DNA of 64,000 bases, from positions 1 to 64,000 of the IMG/VR virus record IMGVR_UViG_3300037258_000590. One strand, given 5' to 3'. Origin of the DNA: a virus. Positions 29,872-38,900 of this stretch are shown here, piece by piece. A program made the position numbers and the translations under genes. The notes under the pieces are model-generated. The model had not been told where the DNA came from. It searched no databases and saw only the letters and a list, made by a program, of their open reading frames with translations. Position 1 is the stretch's first letter. Each line of letters begins with the position of its first letter.

Positions 29872-30150
29872 TCACCCGCCCCAGGCTTGCGTTGCCATGG
29901 CAGCGGCAATAACGACGGCCGACGCCGTGAGCAGGGTAAACATGACGGCTGTGCTGATGCGGCGCCACCGCGCCGAGATCTCCGCTTCGCTGGCCTCCCG
30001 GAGCCGCCGGAGCACGGTTGACTTGCTCAGACTCAGGAGCTTGGCGATCTCGCCTGTCGCGAAGCCAGCCCTTTTGAGGTAGAGGACGCGCAGCGGCTCG
30101 GTAACCGCTTCAGCGGAAGGGTCGGTACGAGGGTCCGTGGCAGTGGTCAT
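29872..30150 (-). CDS. HTH protein with C-terminal membrane anchor
   Basis: This is a 92-residue product (MTTATDPRTDPSAEAVTEPL) from ATG 30150. Residues about 22-58 (VLYLKRAGFATGEIAKLLSL then SKSTVLRRLREA) form a helix-turn-helix like sigma region 4 or transposase-type HTH, and residues about 68-88 are a hydrophobic helix. No ribosome-binding site is seen. AATACT lies about ten bases upstream of the ATG on the minus strand, which suggests leaderless translation from a nearby start site. A DNA-binding protein tethered to the membrane is the direct reading. Confidence 0.7.
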   Translation of the reverse strand: MTTATDPRTDPSAEAVTEPLRVLYLKRAGFATGEIAKLLSLSKSTVLRRLREASEAEISARWRRISTAVMFTLLTASAVVIAAAMATQAWGG

Positions 30151-30220
30151 GCAGACAGTATTGCCGTACCGCCCGTGAATCTTCCAGCTGTCCGGATTCA
30201 GCCGGGGATGCGCACCGAGG

Positions 30221-30784
30221 TCAGGGCGCCCACAGGTGCTGGTCGTTCCAGGCCCACCAGTCAGCGGGCGTACTGGCCCGTTCGGTGCCTGGGTCAGGGT
30301 GCGGCCAGCCGGCGTTCTCGTACTGCCAGGCGGCCAGCGAACTGCACACCATCTCACCGGGCATCTGCCCGTGAGCAGCAGGCCACGCGTAGATGAGGTT
30401 CAGCGCGTCAGACAGATCGCGCAGGTGAAGGGTGCTGGCGGCGTCTTCGGCGATGCCTGCCCAGTCATAGCCGACGCCGATTGACTTCGCGCAGCTGGCC
30501 AGGAAAGTACTCATGGCCAGCTGGCCGCCTGGCCGCGGCTGAGCGTAATTCCCGCGGGTCCACGGGTTCGCCAGGTACGGGGTGCAGTCCGCGAGACCGA
30601 CGCCGCCAGGCTGCCCCTGGATGCCGGTCCACCGCCCGCGGCTGTCCTGGTGCGTGATGATGATCACATGGTTGGCGACCGCTTCCTGGCCTTCCAGCGC
30701 TTCTCCGGCCCGGATCAGGTTCCCTATCCAGGCTGGCCCGGCCCGGACCGCCAGCACGACTCCAGGTGCGGCTTGCACGATCAT
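30221..30784 (-). CDS. Permuted NlpC/P60 (YiiX/LRAT-like) papain-fold enzyme
   Basis: This is a 187-residue product from ATG 30784 (ATGA overlap). An N-terminal RAGEALEGQEAVANHVIIIT holds His39, and EMVCSSLAAW holds Cys147: the His-before-Cys order of circularly permuted NlpC/P60 proteins (YiiX, LRAT-like). The family includes amidases, thioesterases and acyltransferases. No signal peptide is seen. Position beside cell-wall enzymes suggests a lysis or virion role, but substrate is unknown. Confidence 0.7.
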   Translation of the reverse strand: MIVQAAPGVVLAVRAGPAWIGNLIRAGEALEGQEAVANHVIIITHQDSRGRWTGIQGQPGGVGLADCTPYLANPWTRGNYAQPRPGGQLAMSTFLASCAKSIGVGYDWAGIAEDAASTLHLRDLSDALNLIYAWPAAHGQMPGEMVCSSLAAWQYENAGWPHPDPGTERASTPADWWAWNDQHLWAP

Positions 30785-30975
30785 GACGCCTCTGCTTCCA
30801 GGATCAGCGCGACAGGCAATACTGCCATCCGGGCCAGGTTGCCTGCCTCGTTCAGCGCGCCGTTATCCGTGTTCCGCAGCGGCCCGGCAGGATCCTCGCA
30901 GGGATCGCACGACGCCCGCTGGGCCCGGGTTCTTGCGCGTGATGAACGCCTGGCCGCCCTGCGGTCACCGGCCAC
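30781..30975 (-). CDS. Small protein upstream of permuted NlpC enzyme
   Basis: This is a 64-residue product from GTG 30975, with GCAGGAGC just upstream on the minus strand. An Arg-rich start is followed by ASCDPCEDPAGPLRNTDNGA and a hydrophobic C-terminus (MAVLPVALILEAEA). Its stop overlaps the next ATG. Function unknown. Confidence 0.55.
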   Translation of the reverse strand: MAGDRRAARRSSRARTRAQRASCDPCEDPAGPLRNTDNGALNEAGNLARMAVLPVALILEAEAS

Positions 30976-31327
30976 GCTCCTGCCATCAGTGCCGGGCCAG
31001 GCCAGCGCCGCCCCCGCCGCCGCGAGCCATTGGGAGAGCTGGGGCAGCGGGGGCGGGCGCCGCCGCCGGGCGAGGGGACACCCGTGCGGCAGTCAGGCGG
31101 CCCGGCCAGCGGAAGGCGCCCGGGAGATGACGGGCTGGCTGCGGAGCACCGCTGCGGCGCGCTGTCACGCATGCGGTCACCGTGATTCCCTCCCCTGGAA
31201 CTCCAGGCTCTCACCTGGTTCCCGATCATACGCCAGGTCCCCGCGGTTATGCTGGAACTACGGAGCGCCCTGGTTTCCCGGAGCGGGGAGACGTGCGGCC
31301 GGCCACCCAGGTCTCGTACCAGAGGCG
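30976..31327. other. 352-bp stretch without a clear gene
   Basis: This lies between the leftward small gene at 30975 and the rightward holin-region gene at 31328. A minus-strand frame 30986-31180 exists but is Pro/Ala/Arg low-complexity. Plus-strand frames are equally unconvincing. The segment 31200-31260 (ccccgcggttatgctggaact) contains TATGCT, a possible -10 for the rightward genes. The region probably carries divergent promoters; no tRNA is recognised. Confidence 0.45.
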
Positions 31328-31627
31328 GTGAAGGTGGGGCGGTGGCGTTGGACCGGCGTCGCGGCGTTCCTCGATCAGTGGATCATAATCAAGGACATCA
31401 TCCTCACCGCGGGCGGCCTGACCCTGATCATGGTCGAGGTTTTCGCGATTCAGGAACCATCGGACGCGGTTATTATCACCGGGCTCGCTATGAGCGGAAT
31501 TGGCGCAAGCTTTCACGTGGGCGCAATTCTTGGCGGGTTTATTGGGAAATCTTCTGGATCTTCTCCGCCACATGGATCTGGGGCATCGCAGCCTTCTACT
31601 TCGCAGGAGCATTCCGGTGACAGATGA
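31328..31627 (+). CDS. Holin-like two-TM protein with Ser/Pro tail
   Basis: This is a 99-residue product from GTG 31328 (MKVGRWRWTGVAAFLDQW). Two hydrophobic segments, IIIKDIILTAGGLTLIMVEV and AVIITGLAMSGIGASFHVGA, are followed by a Ser/Gly/His/Pro-rich tail. Size, topology and location beside peptidoglycan hydrolases fit a holin or holin-associated protein. Codons in the last 120 bases are less biased than those in another frame over the same bases, so the true C-terminus is uncertain. Confidence 0.6.
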   Translation: MKVGRWRWTGVAAFLDQWIIIKDIILTAGGLTLIMVEVFAIQEPSDAVIITGLAMSGIGASFHVGAILGGFIGKSSGSSPPHGSGASQPSTSQEHSGDR

Positions 31628-32084
31628 GGTGGAGAGCAGCGATGCGGCACCACAGGATACCAGAAGTGCTGCGCCCAGGCCTGCGGTTACGGATGGTGCG
31701 CGCCAGGCTATCCGCCGGGTTCTCGGGGCTCTTGTCGTGCTGTTCGTCGTCAGTTTCGCGATTGGCGCCGGCAACGTGCTGTTCACGACGAGCCAGGTCC
31801 ACCAGGCCGGGCAGAACACCCTGGGCGTTCAGCGAGCTAATGCCCGGCTGCAGATGATCATCGCCCGGCAGGAGCAGCAGATCCGCGCGGACTGCGATTT
31901 CTACGGGGACCTGGCTGGCCTGCCGCTGGCTGACGCCGCGAACGGGTATCCGTCAGAACTCGGGGTCAAGATCATCTCTGACACCCGGGCGGCCTGGCAC
32001 GGTCATGGCTGCGCGGGAAAACTGGCGCCGCCCGATCCGACCTTCGTTGCCGGAGCGCACCATTACCGCTTGCCGGTGAACTGA
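31617..32084 (+). CDS. Single-TM lysis-region protein
   Basis: This is a 155-residue product from GTG 31617 with GCAGGAG upstream; the frame open to 31500 precedes the ribosome-binding site. The N-terminal 40 residues are polar, then a TM helix (LGALVVLFVVSFAIGAGN), then a coiled-coil part (QRANARLQMIIARQEQQIRA) and a domain with two Cys (DCDFYGDLAGL and HGCAGKL). Proteins of this layout follow holins in many actinophages. The role may be in lysis, but this is not established. Confidence 0.65.
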   Translation: MTDEVESSDAAPQDTRSAAPRPAVTDGARQAIRRVLGALVVLFVVSFAIGAGNVLFTTSQVHQAGQNTLGVQRANARLQMIIARQEQQIRADCDFYGDLAGLPLADAANGYPSELGVKIISDTRAAWHGHGCAGKLAPPDPTFVAGAHHYRLPVN

Positions 32085-32134
32085 GCTGCCCGCTGGGCTT
32101 ATACCGTGAATTCTAACGGCAACACACAGCTTAG

Positions 32135-32593
32135 CTACCAACTAGAAGCGTTTACTCCGACCGAGCCCGTAGCGAACTGTACCGTGTCGCCGTTAGCCAC
32201 CCCGGTGATGCTGGACGTGAGCGCGCCCTGCAGGCGGCGCAGCGGGGTCCCGGCGGTGTCCCAGATCTCGATTGCGGTGATGGTGGCCCAGTTTCCGGTG
32301 GCGCTCCAGCTGACCGCGTTGGTATTGGTCTGCTGACCGCCAGACGGGGCGCCGCAGAACTGCGAGCCGAGCGAGGAGCCGCCCGCGGTGTACCCGGGGC
32401 AGTTCCCGGACGTCGCCTCGGTGCCATTGGAGGTATTACTGCCCTGGCTGGTCATCAGCCGCAGGTGATACGGCGGCGTGAACGCGAACGCCGAGCCGCC
32501 GGAAGTCCCCGGCGTGACGGTGAATGTGGTGGTAGAGGAGAACATGGCCTGCAGCAGCGCGTTAACCAGGTTCTGGTCCGTCATGTTCGCCAT
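32135..32593 (-). CDS. Tail-fibre-type structural protein (cassette copy A)
   Basis: This is a 152-residue product from ATG 32593 (MANMTDQNLVNALLQAMFSS). It aligns over its length with the product of 62716-63153: an N-terminal helix, a GTSGGSAFAF-type segment, G-Y-T-A/T-G-G, a Cys near the middle, SW-x-x-x-x-x-W-x-x-I-x-x-x-E-I-x-D and a final V-x-x-G-x-x-x-x-x-A. Such proteins are found at the end of actinophage tail operons and are usually called minor tail or fibre proteins. The last codons (32135-32160) are AT-rich compared with the rest. Confidence 0.65.
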   Translation of the reverse strand: MANMTDQNLVNALLQAMFSSTTTFTVTPGTSGGSAFAFTPPYHLRLMTSQGSNTSNGTEATSGNCPGYTAGGSSLGSQFCGAPSGGQQTNTNAVSWSATGNWATITAIEIWDTAGTPLRRLQGALTSSITGVANGDTVQFATGSVGVNASSW

Positions 32594-32594
32594 G

Positions 32595-32855
32595 TCAGTT
32601 CAGCCCTGACAGCGCGGCCGGGATGACGAAAGTGATGTTGCCGAGGAAGGTAACCGGCCGGCAGACCGTGCAGCCCGGCGGTTTCGGCCGCGGCGGCCCG
32701 GTCCAGCAGGGCTCGTCGTGCTCGCGCAGGCACGTGTTGGCGTTCTCGCCGTGGTGATGGTCCCCGTCGCAGCACCGGCACCGCAGGGCGGAGTGCGGGT
32801 CCTGGCCTTCCGGGACGTCCAGCATGAGCTGGCACTGGTTGCACCTGACGACCAT
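32595..32855 (-). CDS. Cys/His-rich protein (cassette copy A)
   Basis: This is an 86-residue product from ATG 32855 (MVVRCNQCQLMLDVPEGQDP). Cys pairs CNQC, CRCC, a DGDHHHGENANTC segment, C, and CTVCRPVTFLGNITF at the end. It matches the product of 63159-63605 in order of Cys/His motifs and in the CTVCRP ending. Multi-site metal binding is likely. Its stop abuts the fibre gene, so the two form a cassette. Confidence 0.65.
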   Translation of the reverse strand: MVVRCNQCQLMLDVPEGQDPHSALRCRCCDGDHHHGENANTCLREHDEPCWTGPPRPKPPGCTVCRPVTFLGNITFVIPAALSGLN

Positions 32856-32856
32856 C

Positions 32857-32945
32857 AGCGCGAGGCCTTCCGGGAGAATTCCTCCCGGCTCATCCGCTCA
32901 GCTCGCGCGCCTGGATGCCTCGGCTACGGTCAAGATTACCCTGCA
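32857..32945 (-). promoter_or_regulatory. Conserved leader with hairpin (cassette copy A)
   Basis: The bases upstream of the Cys-rich gene closely match those upstream of the second copy near 63610-63680. CCGGGAG (32870-32876) and CTCCCGG (32882-32888) form a perfect seven-pair hairpin with a five-base loop, directly beside the GGAAGG that precedes the ATG. The tagccgaggca segment further up is also shared. It could control translation by occluding the ribosome-binding site. Confidence 0.5.
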
Positions 32946-32950
32946 CCCGG

Positions 32951-33442
32951 TCACAAGATGCTGGCTGAGACCAGTGCGGCGTGCATGGTGTTGCACTGAC
33001 TGGCCAGGCTGTTGAACTGGGCGACGAAGTTGTTGTAGTCGCCGGACACCTGGCTGAAATGGAAGTGCGCCTGCAGGTTGTGCTGGTGGTTGTTCAGGCC
33101 GTGCGTGTGCGCGGTGCCGGCACTGGCGGGCCCGGTCGTGTTGTTGTTCGGGTCCCCGGTTGAGTCAGGCTGCGGGCTGCCGGTCTGGGTCTGGGACAAG
33201 TTGCTCGCGGACTGGGAGAAGGGGGCTGTCGTGCCCTGCTGGCTTTGCATCTTGCCGGCCCGGGTCTCCAGGTTGGCGGTGCGCTTCTCGGTGGAGTACG
33301 CCTTGGATGTATTCGCCGCGCTGACCGCGAGGGCCTGGAGCAGCGTGGTGAACAGCTCCAGCGTGCGGGCTTCGCGGCGTAGTGCCCGGGGCAGCAGCCG
33401 GATGGCGGCCAGCGCGATGAGGACCAGGATTACCCTGCGCAT
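32951..33442 (-). CDS. Tail-operon protein with N-terminal TM and His-rich tail
   Basis: This is a 163-residue product from ATG 33442. It begins MRRVILVLIALAAIRLLPRA, a hydrophobic signal or anchor, then a helical Ala-rich part, a Ser/Gln/Thr/Pro/Asn-rich linker and GTAHTHGLNNHQHNLQAHFH. A final helix contains one Cys. The His-rich stretch could bind metal. It lies in the tail operon, so it is likely a minor virion component, but no family is recognised. Confidence 0.6.
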   Translation of the reverse strand: MRRVILVLIALAAIRLLPRALRREARTLELFTTLLQALAVSAANTSKAYSTEKRTANLETRAGKMQSQQGTTAPFSQSASNLSQTQTGSPQPDSTGDPNNNTTGPASAGTAHTHGLNNHQHNLQAHFHFSQVSGDYNNFVAQFNSLASQCNTMHAALVSASIL

Positions 33443-33454
33443 GTCAGTGGCTCC

Positions 33455-35608
33455 TTACTGCTGCGTGGTGATGGGGGTGAGCAGCGTGCTTTCCAGGCTG
33501 AGCAAGCCCGACAGGCTCTGGTTCAGGGTCTGGTACGGGGTGATGGATGCCTTCTGGGCGAAGTCGTCCCAGGAGTACGCCCCGGCAATGAAGGTCAGCG
33601 GGAACTGCGGGGTGACCTCGCCGCCGTAGCCGTAGTCGGTCAGGATCGGCCGGATGACGGTGCCGGCCTGGTCCGTGCCCGGGTCGATGGGCACGCCGCC
33701 GGCGTTGAGCAGCTGCCCGTACGCGGCGGATAGCGCGCCGGTGAATGACGCCCGCTGGTAGATGGCCAGGATGTAGTTCCCGACCGCCTGCGCCTGTGCC
33801 AGGCTCATCACGTCGGCGCTGGTCAGGTCGATGTAGGTTTCCAGTGGCCCGTGCAGTGCCACTGAGGCCGCGTCGGTGACGCTGGTGGTGCCGTAGGTTG
33901 CGGGCGCTCCGCTGCCGCTGCTGCTGGCGTCGGTGATCTGGTAGCGGATCCAGATGATGTTGAGGTCGCCGCCGAGCGTGCGGGCTACCGGGTCGGTGAC
34001 GATCAGCAGCCGGTTCACCGCGGTCGGCAGCGGGGCGACGGACAGGTCGGTGCCTAGTGAGCCGCCGGGCTGGCTGTTGGCGTACCAGCCTAGGCCGCCG
34101 CGGGTGCAGGCCAGGTTGAGCAGGTCGGAGATGGCCAGGCTGCCGGAGTCCTGCGGCTGGCCGAGCCAGATCCCCGAGGGCGTGCCTATACCCGGATTCG
34201 TCCAGGGCAGCCCGCGGGCAATGGCGGCATTGACGGACTCGTCGGGTTCCCCGGCGGGCCAGGTGCTGGTGTAGATAGCGCGGAAGTCCTGGCCGCGGTT
34301 ACCGTCGCCGACCGCGGTGACCTGGTAACCCGCGGAGGACGGGACCGGCTCGTCCATTTTCCCGGACCAGCACACGTGGCCGCCGCGGATCACCCGGACC
34401 TGCCACCCGGGGTTGAGAACCTGCGTCCGGTACGTCGCCGGGATCATCACGGTGGCCGTCAGCTGGTCCGCGCCGCCGGGATAGATGAAACTGTAGGTCA
34501 GGGCGGTGACGATTCCGAGCGTGCCAAGATACTGCCAGGACTTCGACCCCGGGGGTGCGGTCTGCACCTGGCTGCTGCCCGGATACGCGTACGGGCTGCC
34601 TATGCCGGCCGACCCCTGGACGGTGCCCCCGGTTCCGATGATCGACAAGGTGCCGGATCCGGACAGCGCCGCAGGCACCTTGAGGATGTAACCGGGGATG
34701 ATGAGGCTGCCCGTGCCTGACAGCGCTACTGACCTGAACCGCGTCGTAGTCCTGGCGCCGGTCAGGGTGCCCTCGCCGTCCAGGGTGGCGGATTCGCTGA
34801 TCGTGCCGATGACGCTGCCGGTCAGGATGCCGGTGCCCGACAGGACCGTAGCCTTGATGATCCGCGAGCCGGACCAGATCAGTGATCCGGATCCGGACAG
34901 GATGACGGCGCCGGCGAACGCCCCGGTTGCGGTGAGCGAGCCAGTTCCGCTCAGGGTCGCGGTACCGCTGTGCGTGGTGCTCGCCGTATACGTGAGGATG
35001 ATCTGGCCGGGGCCGCCGTTGCCCCCGATGTGGTTGACGGAACCGCCGGAGCCGCCGCCGCCGCCGCCGGAACCCGGTGAGCTGCCGTTGCTGCCCGAGG
35101 CCAGGCTGGTGCCGCCTGCTGCGCCAGTCGCTCCGTCCGGTGACCCGGCGGTGCCCCCCGTCGCGCCGCTGCCCGCGCCGCCCGCTCCCCCGCTGCCCGC
35201 TGACCCGCCGCCGCCGCCGCCCGCGACAGACGAACCGCCGCTGCCCGATGCGCCGGCGCCCCCGTTGAAATGCACGGCATTCGAGCTGCCCGTGCCGCCA
35301 GTCCCGCCGCTCTGGCCGGCGACGTCCTGGCCCGCATGCGCAGTGACAGACTGCGTGTCCCCGGTGAAGATCGATGCTGTACCCGTACCGCCGGCGCCGA
35401 TGCTGAATACGTAGTTGCTGCCGCCGGTCACCCCGACCGCTGTTTCCTGGGCGAACTCACCGCCCCCGCCGCCGCCGCCAGAATGCGAACCATGCTGGGA
35501 AGACCCGCCGCCGCCGCCTTCACCCCAGCATTGCACCTGAACGGAGGTGACGCCGGCTGGCGCGGTCCACGGGCTGGTGCTGGCCGGAGTGAGGGTGACG
35601 GTAGTCAT
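33455..35608 (-). CDS. Minor tail protein with glycine-rich adhesin-like N-terminus
   Basis: This is a 717-residue product from ATG 35608. Residues 1-215 form a glycine-rich domain: W-x-x-P-A-G-V-T start (SPWTAPAGVTSVQVQCWGEG), then runs of Gly/Ser. Residues about 215-335 contain LSGTGSL-type repeats of roughly 18 residues, like those in the giant fibre at 57310. Residues about 340-717 (GWQVRVIRGGHVCWSGKMDE, later VGNYILAIYQRASFTGAL) match siphovirus minor tail/tail-associated proteins (Gp37 type). It lies after the distal tail gene in the order expected of a baseplate hub or tip protein. Confidence 0.75.
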   Translation of the reverse strand: MTTVTLTPASTSPWTAPAGVTSVQVQCWGEGGGGGSSQHGSHSGGGGGGGEFAQETAVGVTGGSNYVFSIGAGGTGTASIFTGDTQSVTAHAGQDVAGQSGGTGGTGSSNAVHFNGGAGASGSGGSSVAGGGGGGSAGSGGAGGAGSGATGGTAGSPDGATGAAGGTSLASGSNGSSPGSGGGGGGSGGSVNHIGGNGGPGQIILTYTASTTHSGTATLSGTGSLTATGAFAGAVILSGSGSLIWSGSRIIKATVLSGTGILTGSVIGTISESATLDGEGTLTGARTTTRFRSVALSGTGSLIIPGYILKVPAALSGSGTLSIIGTGGTVQGSAGIGSPYAYPGSSQVQTAPPGSKSWQYLGTLGIVTALTYSFIYPGGADQLTATVMIPATYRTQVLNPGWQVRVIRGGHVCWSGKMDEPVPSSAGYQVTAVGDGNRGQDFRAIYTSTWPAGEPDESVNAAIARGLPWTNPGIGTPSGIWLGQPQDSGSLAISDLLNLACTRGGLGWYANSQPGGSLGTDLSVAPLPTAVNRLLIVTDPVARTLGGDLNIIWIRYQITDASSSGSGAPATYGTTSVTDAASVALHGPLETYIDLTSADVMSLAQAQAVGNYILAIYQRASFTGALSAAYGQLLNAGGVPIDPGTDQAGTVIRPILTDYGYGGEVTPQFPLTFIAGAYSWDDFAQKASITPYQTLNQSLSGLLSLESTLLTPITTQQ

Positions 35609-35655
35609 CAGGGGCGCCCTGCAGGCAGTTCATGATCGTCTTCTAGGCTCTGGGC

Positions 35656-35901
35656 ATGAATGACCTGGACCGGCTGGAGGCGCTGCTTGAACGCCGGGGT
35701 GTCTTGCTCGGGGCGGCCACCGGGTTGCTGCGGGCGGCGATACGAGATGGCCGGCCGTTCACCCGCCGTGAGCAGGAAGCCTGGGATTACGCTTGCGGCA
35801 AGATTGACGAGCTGGGGCGCCAGTTCAGCGTGCTGGCGGCCGGTCTTGCTGCACGCAGGTACTGCCCGCGTCCTTCGTTCACTGAGCGCGCGCCCCGGTG
35901 A
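35656..35901 (+). CDS. Orphan small protein opposite to tail operon
   Basis: This is an 81-residue product from ATG 35656 (MNDLDRLEALLERRGVLLGA). Helical, charged, with FTRREQEAWDYACGKIDELG. It is the only plus-strand gene within the tail operon and sits in the only gap wide enough (35609-35990). Codon use is normal for the genome, which supports it. The rest of the gap (35902-35990) is AT-rich and contains a possible remnant tail-gene end. Confidence 0.5.
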   Translation: MNDLDRLEALLERRGVLLGAATGLLRAAIRDGRPFTRREQEAWDYACGKIDELGRQFSVLAAGLAARRYCPRPSFTERAPR

Positions 35902-35990
35902 CCTGCTAGGCGAAGCGATCATAGAACCGCAGTCGGCGAGTACGCGTATCTGGGCGTAGACCTAGTTCAAGCTTTCGAATTATGGGCTGC

Positions 35991-38900
35991 CTACTGGAAT
36001 CTATCATAAAACCATCTTGGATAGTAGCTGACGGCGATGACCGGGGCGCTGCCGTCCGCCGAGTAAGCGAACAGCTGGTTGTCGCCGTCCGCAGGCTCGA
36101 CCGCCAACGGGCCGCCAGAGACCAGCGAGTTGTCCAGCACGCTGATCGCGTCCGGACGGCCGCCGTTGCTGCCGAGGATGTAACCCAGGGACAGGTTGGG
36201 CTGCGGCTCGTCAATGAAGTAATTGATGTAGCCGGTCGTCGGTTCGTTCACCACGACCGTCTGACCCTGCGTGTCCAGGAAAACACAATCGGAAAATCGG
36301 TCTGACGTGCTGGTATCTAGTGGAGTAACTGTATAGTAGCTACCGGTGTTATCGGGAGCGACGGCCTTGACCGGGAGCGTGAGGACGCCCGCGGTGATCA
36401 CGCCGTTGGTGATCTGGGCTGGCGTGACCGTGACCGGGAGCGTGCTGACGCTGTATTTCGGGCCGCCGCTGTACTCGTACTGGTTGACGGTGAGGGTGAT
36501 CGTCCGCGTTCCGCTGCCTGAAAGCGAGGACGCGATCAGGTAGATGGTGTAGGTGCCGCCGAAGTCGGCGTTGAGCCCCGTCACCGGCTGCGGCATCCGG
36601 TACTCGTGCGTGCCGTCCGGAGCGTCGCTGCCGCCGCCGACACTGACCAGCGGCTGGAAGGTCTTGACCGCGCCGAGCGGCGGCCGGTGCGCGATGAGGT
36701 TCTTGAACGGCGCGGACGCGAACGGGGTGATGATGATCTGCCCGGCGCCGCCCGCCCCGCCCGCCTGGGAGACGGTGCTCATGTCCGCGCCGCCGCCGCC
36801 GCCGCCCGGCTGCGAGCCGGCTGAACCGGTCGTGTTCCCCGATGCGCCGCCCGCGCCGCCCGCGCCGCCTCCTGCTACCGCCGCCGCGCCGTTGTTGGTC
36901 GGCGACCCGCCCGGGTAGGTCAGGCGTACCCGGCCGGCTGCCCCCGCGCCGCTGTCGACCGAGGAGAACGTGCCGCCGCCGCCGCCGCCCGGGGCCTGCC
37001 CGGCGGTGCCGGCCGAGCTGCTGACCCCTGATCCGGCGCCGCCGCCGCCGCCGTCTGCCGGGGGTGAGCCGGGCGACCCGTAACCGTTGCCGGCGTTACC
37101 GCGGGTGGCTGACCCGGCCGACGAGCCGCCGCCGCCGCTGTACGGGTAGGCTGAGCCGCCTTGGCCGCCATCGAAGTGCGTGCTCGATGAGCTGCCTGTA
37201 CCGCCGGCGCCGTTGCCGCCGGAGAACGCGGCGTGCCCGGCCTGGCCGCCGTGCGCGGTGACCGTTACGCTGTCCCCGGCGAACACGGAGCTGGCGCCCG
37301 CGTTCCCGCTGGAGTTTCCCGATGACGTGCCCGCCCCGCCGGCGCCGACGACCGGTGCGTAGGTGTTCCCGGGCGTGACCGCGACGAGCGCCGCCGCGTA
37401 CTCGCCGCCGCCGCCGCCCGCGCCGTTGGTGGAGACCCCGCCGGATCCTCCTGAGCCGCCTGCGCCCCAGCATTCGGCGAGGACCTGGGTGACCCCGGCC
37501 GGGCACACCCAGCTATCGGTGCCAGCCGCGGTGAACAGGACCGCCGCGGTGCCCATGGGTGACTGGCCAGGGCTGCCCGTGCCGCCGGAGGAGCCGCCCC
37601 CGCCGCCGACCGAGCCTGAGGCAGTCCGCCCGGCACCGCCCGGATTGGACACGCTGTTCACGCTTCCGCCGCCGGCGGCGCCGCCCGTGATGCTGTTCTG
37701 GGCCGCCGACTTGCCGCCGTTGGCCTGCACCACCAGGGAGCCGGCCGGACCCGGGCCGAAGGTAGTGCCGCCGCCGTCTGCGGGTGCCGCCCCGGGCGTG
37801 CCGCCAGGCCCGACGTTGTACGGGACGACCTGGCCGGCCTGCGCCGGGAAGATGTCCTCACGGGCGTACTCGCCGCCGCCCCCGCCCCCGCCGTCGCCCG
37901 CGGTGGTCCGGGACGCTCCGGCCCCCCCTGCGCCCCAGGTCTCTACCTTGAGCCACGCGGTGGCGGCCGGGACGGTGTAGTTCCCGGCTCCGGTCGCGGT
38001 GATCGTGGTCGGCGTGCCAGGGCTGGGCGGCTGCTGGAAGGACATGCTGACCGGGGCCCGCGCGGTACCGAGCAGCCCGTACAAGGTGTACAGGTTCCCC
38101 CGGGTAACCGGCGTGACGGTCTGGGTGGACGGCTGTGCGGTCAGCGAGTCGAGGTAGGCCGTCACCCAGGACAGCCGCGAGATCCCGCGGTCCTGCCGGT
38201 TGGTGATGGTCAGCGTGTAGCTGGCGACCGCGTTGTATGAGAACAGCGGGTTGAACGCCGGGAACGGGACGCTGATCCGGCTGAATACCGGGGCTTGCGC
38301 GACCGGGGTGACCGACATGCGCAGGTAATCCCGCGACAGTGAGAGCGTGGCGCCGCTGGTGTCGGTCAGGGTGATCGCGATGCCGGTGCCGTGGATCCGG
38401 CCGGGGTATTCCAGCTGCGGGTAATACCGGCTGCCGAGGCCGAACCAGAATTGCAGCGAGGCCATCGAGGCCAGGTTCAGCGGGGTGGTGAACTTGGCGG
38501 TGTAGCTCAGCGGGGTGACCTGGCCGCCGGGATCCCCGAAGCTGTCCGGGTCCCACAAGGCGGTGAACGGCCCGACGACGCACTGCGTAGACTGGCTGAA
38601 CTGCGGCCCGGAGATGGTGGCGTAGGTGTCCAGGGTGACCGGTGCGGGCGGCGGCGGCGGGGTCGGAGTCTGCGGTACGGCCCCGGTGAACGCGGGCGTG
38701 AACTGGGTGTCGCTGCGCCCGTAGGGCAGCGCGGGGATCGTCAGCGTGATGCGCATGACGCCGCCGTGCTGCTCGCTGAGCGGGTCATAGACCGGCTTGC
38801 TCGGCTGGGCCCGGAAGCAGTCCAGCAGCAGCGGCAGCCGGGTTCCCGCACCCGGGTCGCGAGTCCAGGTCAGTGTCCACACGTCCTGGTCGATGACCTG

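Noticed and set aside
30986-31180. 64-residue minus-strand frame between lysis gene clusters
   Set aside because: It is low-complexity Pro/Ala/Arg/Gly, with no site or motif; kept only as a note in the gap entry.
31200-31260. Possible tRNA (ggttcccgatc resembling a T-arm)
   Set aside because: No acceptor stem or anticodon arm can be folded around it.
34698-35414. 238-residue Pro-rich plus-strand frame
   Set aside because: It is antisense to the glycine-rich domain of the minor tail protein; Gly codons read backwards as Pro/Ala.
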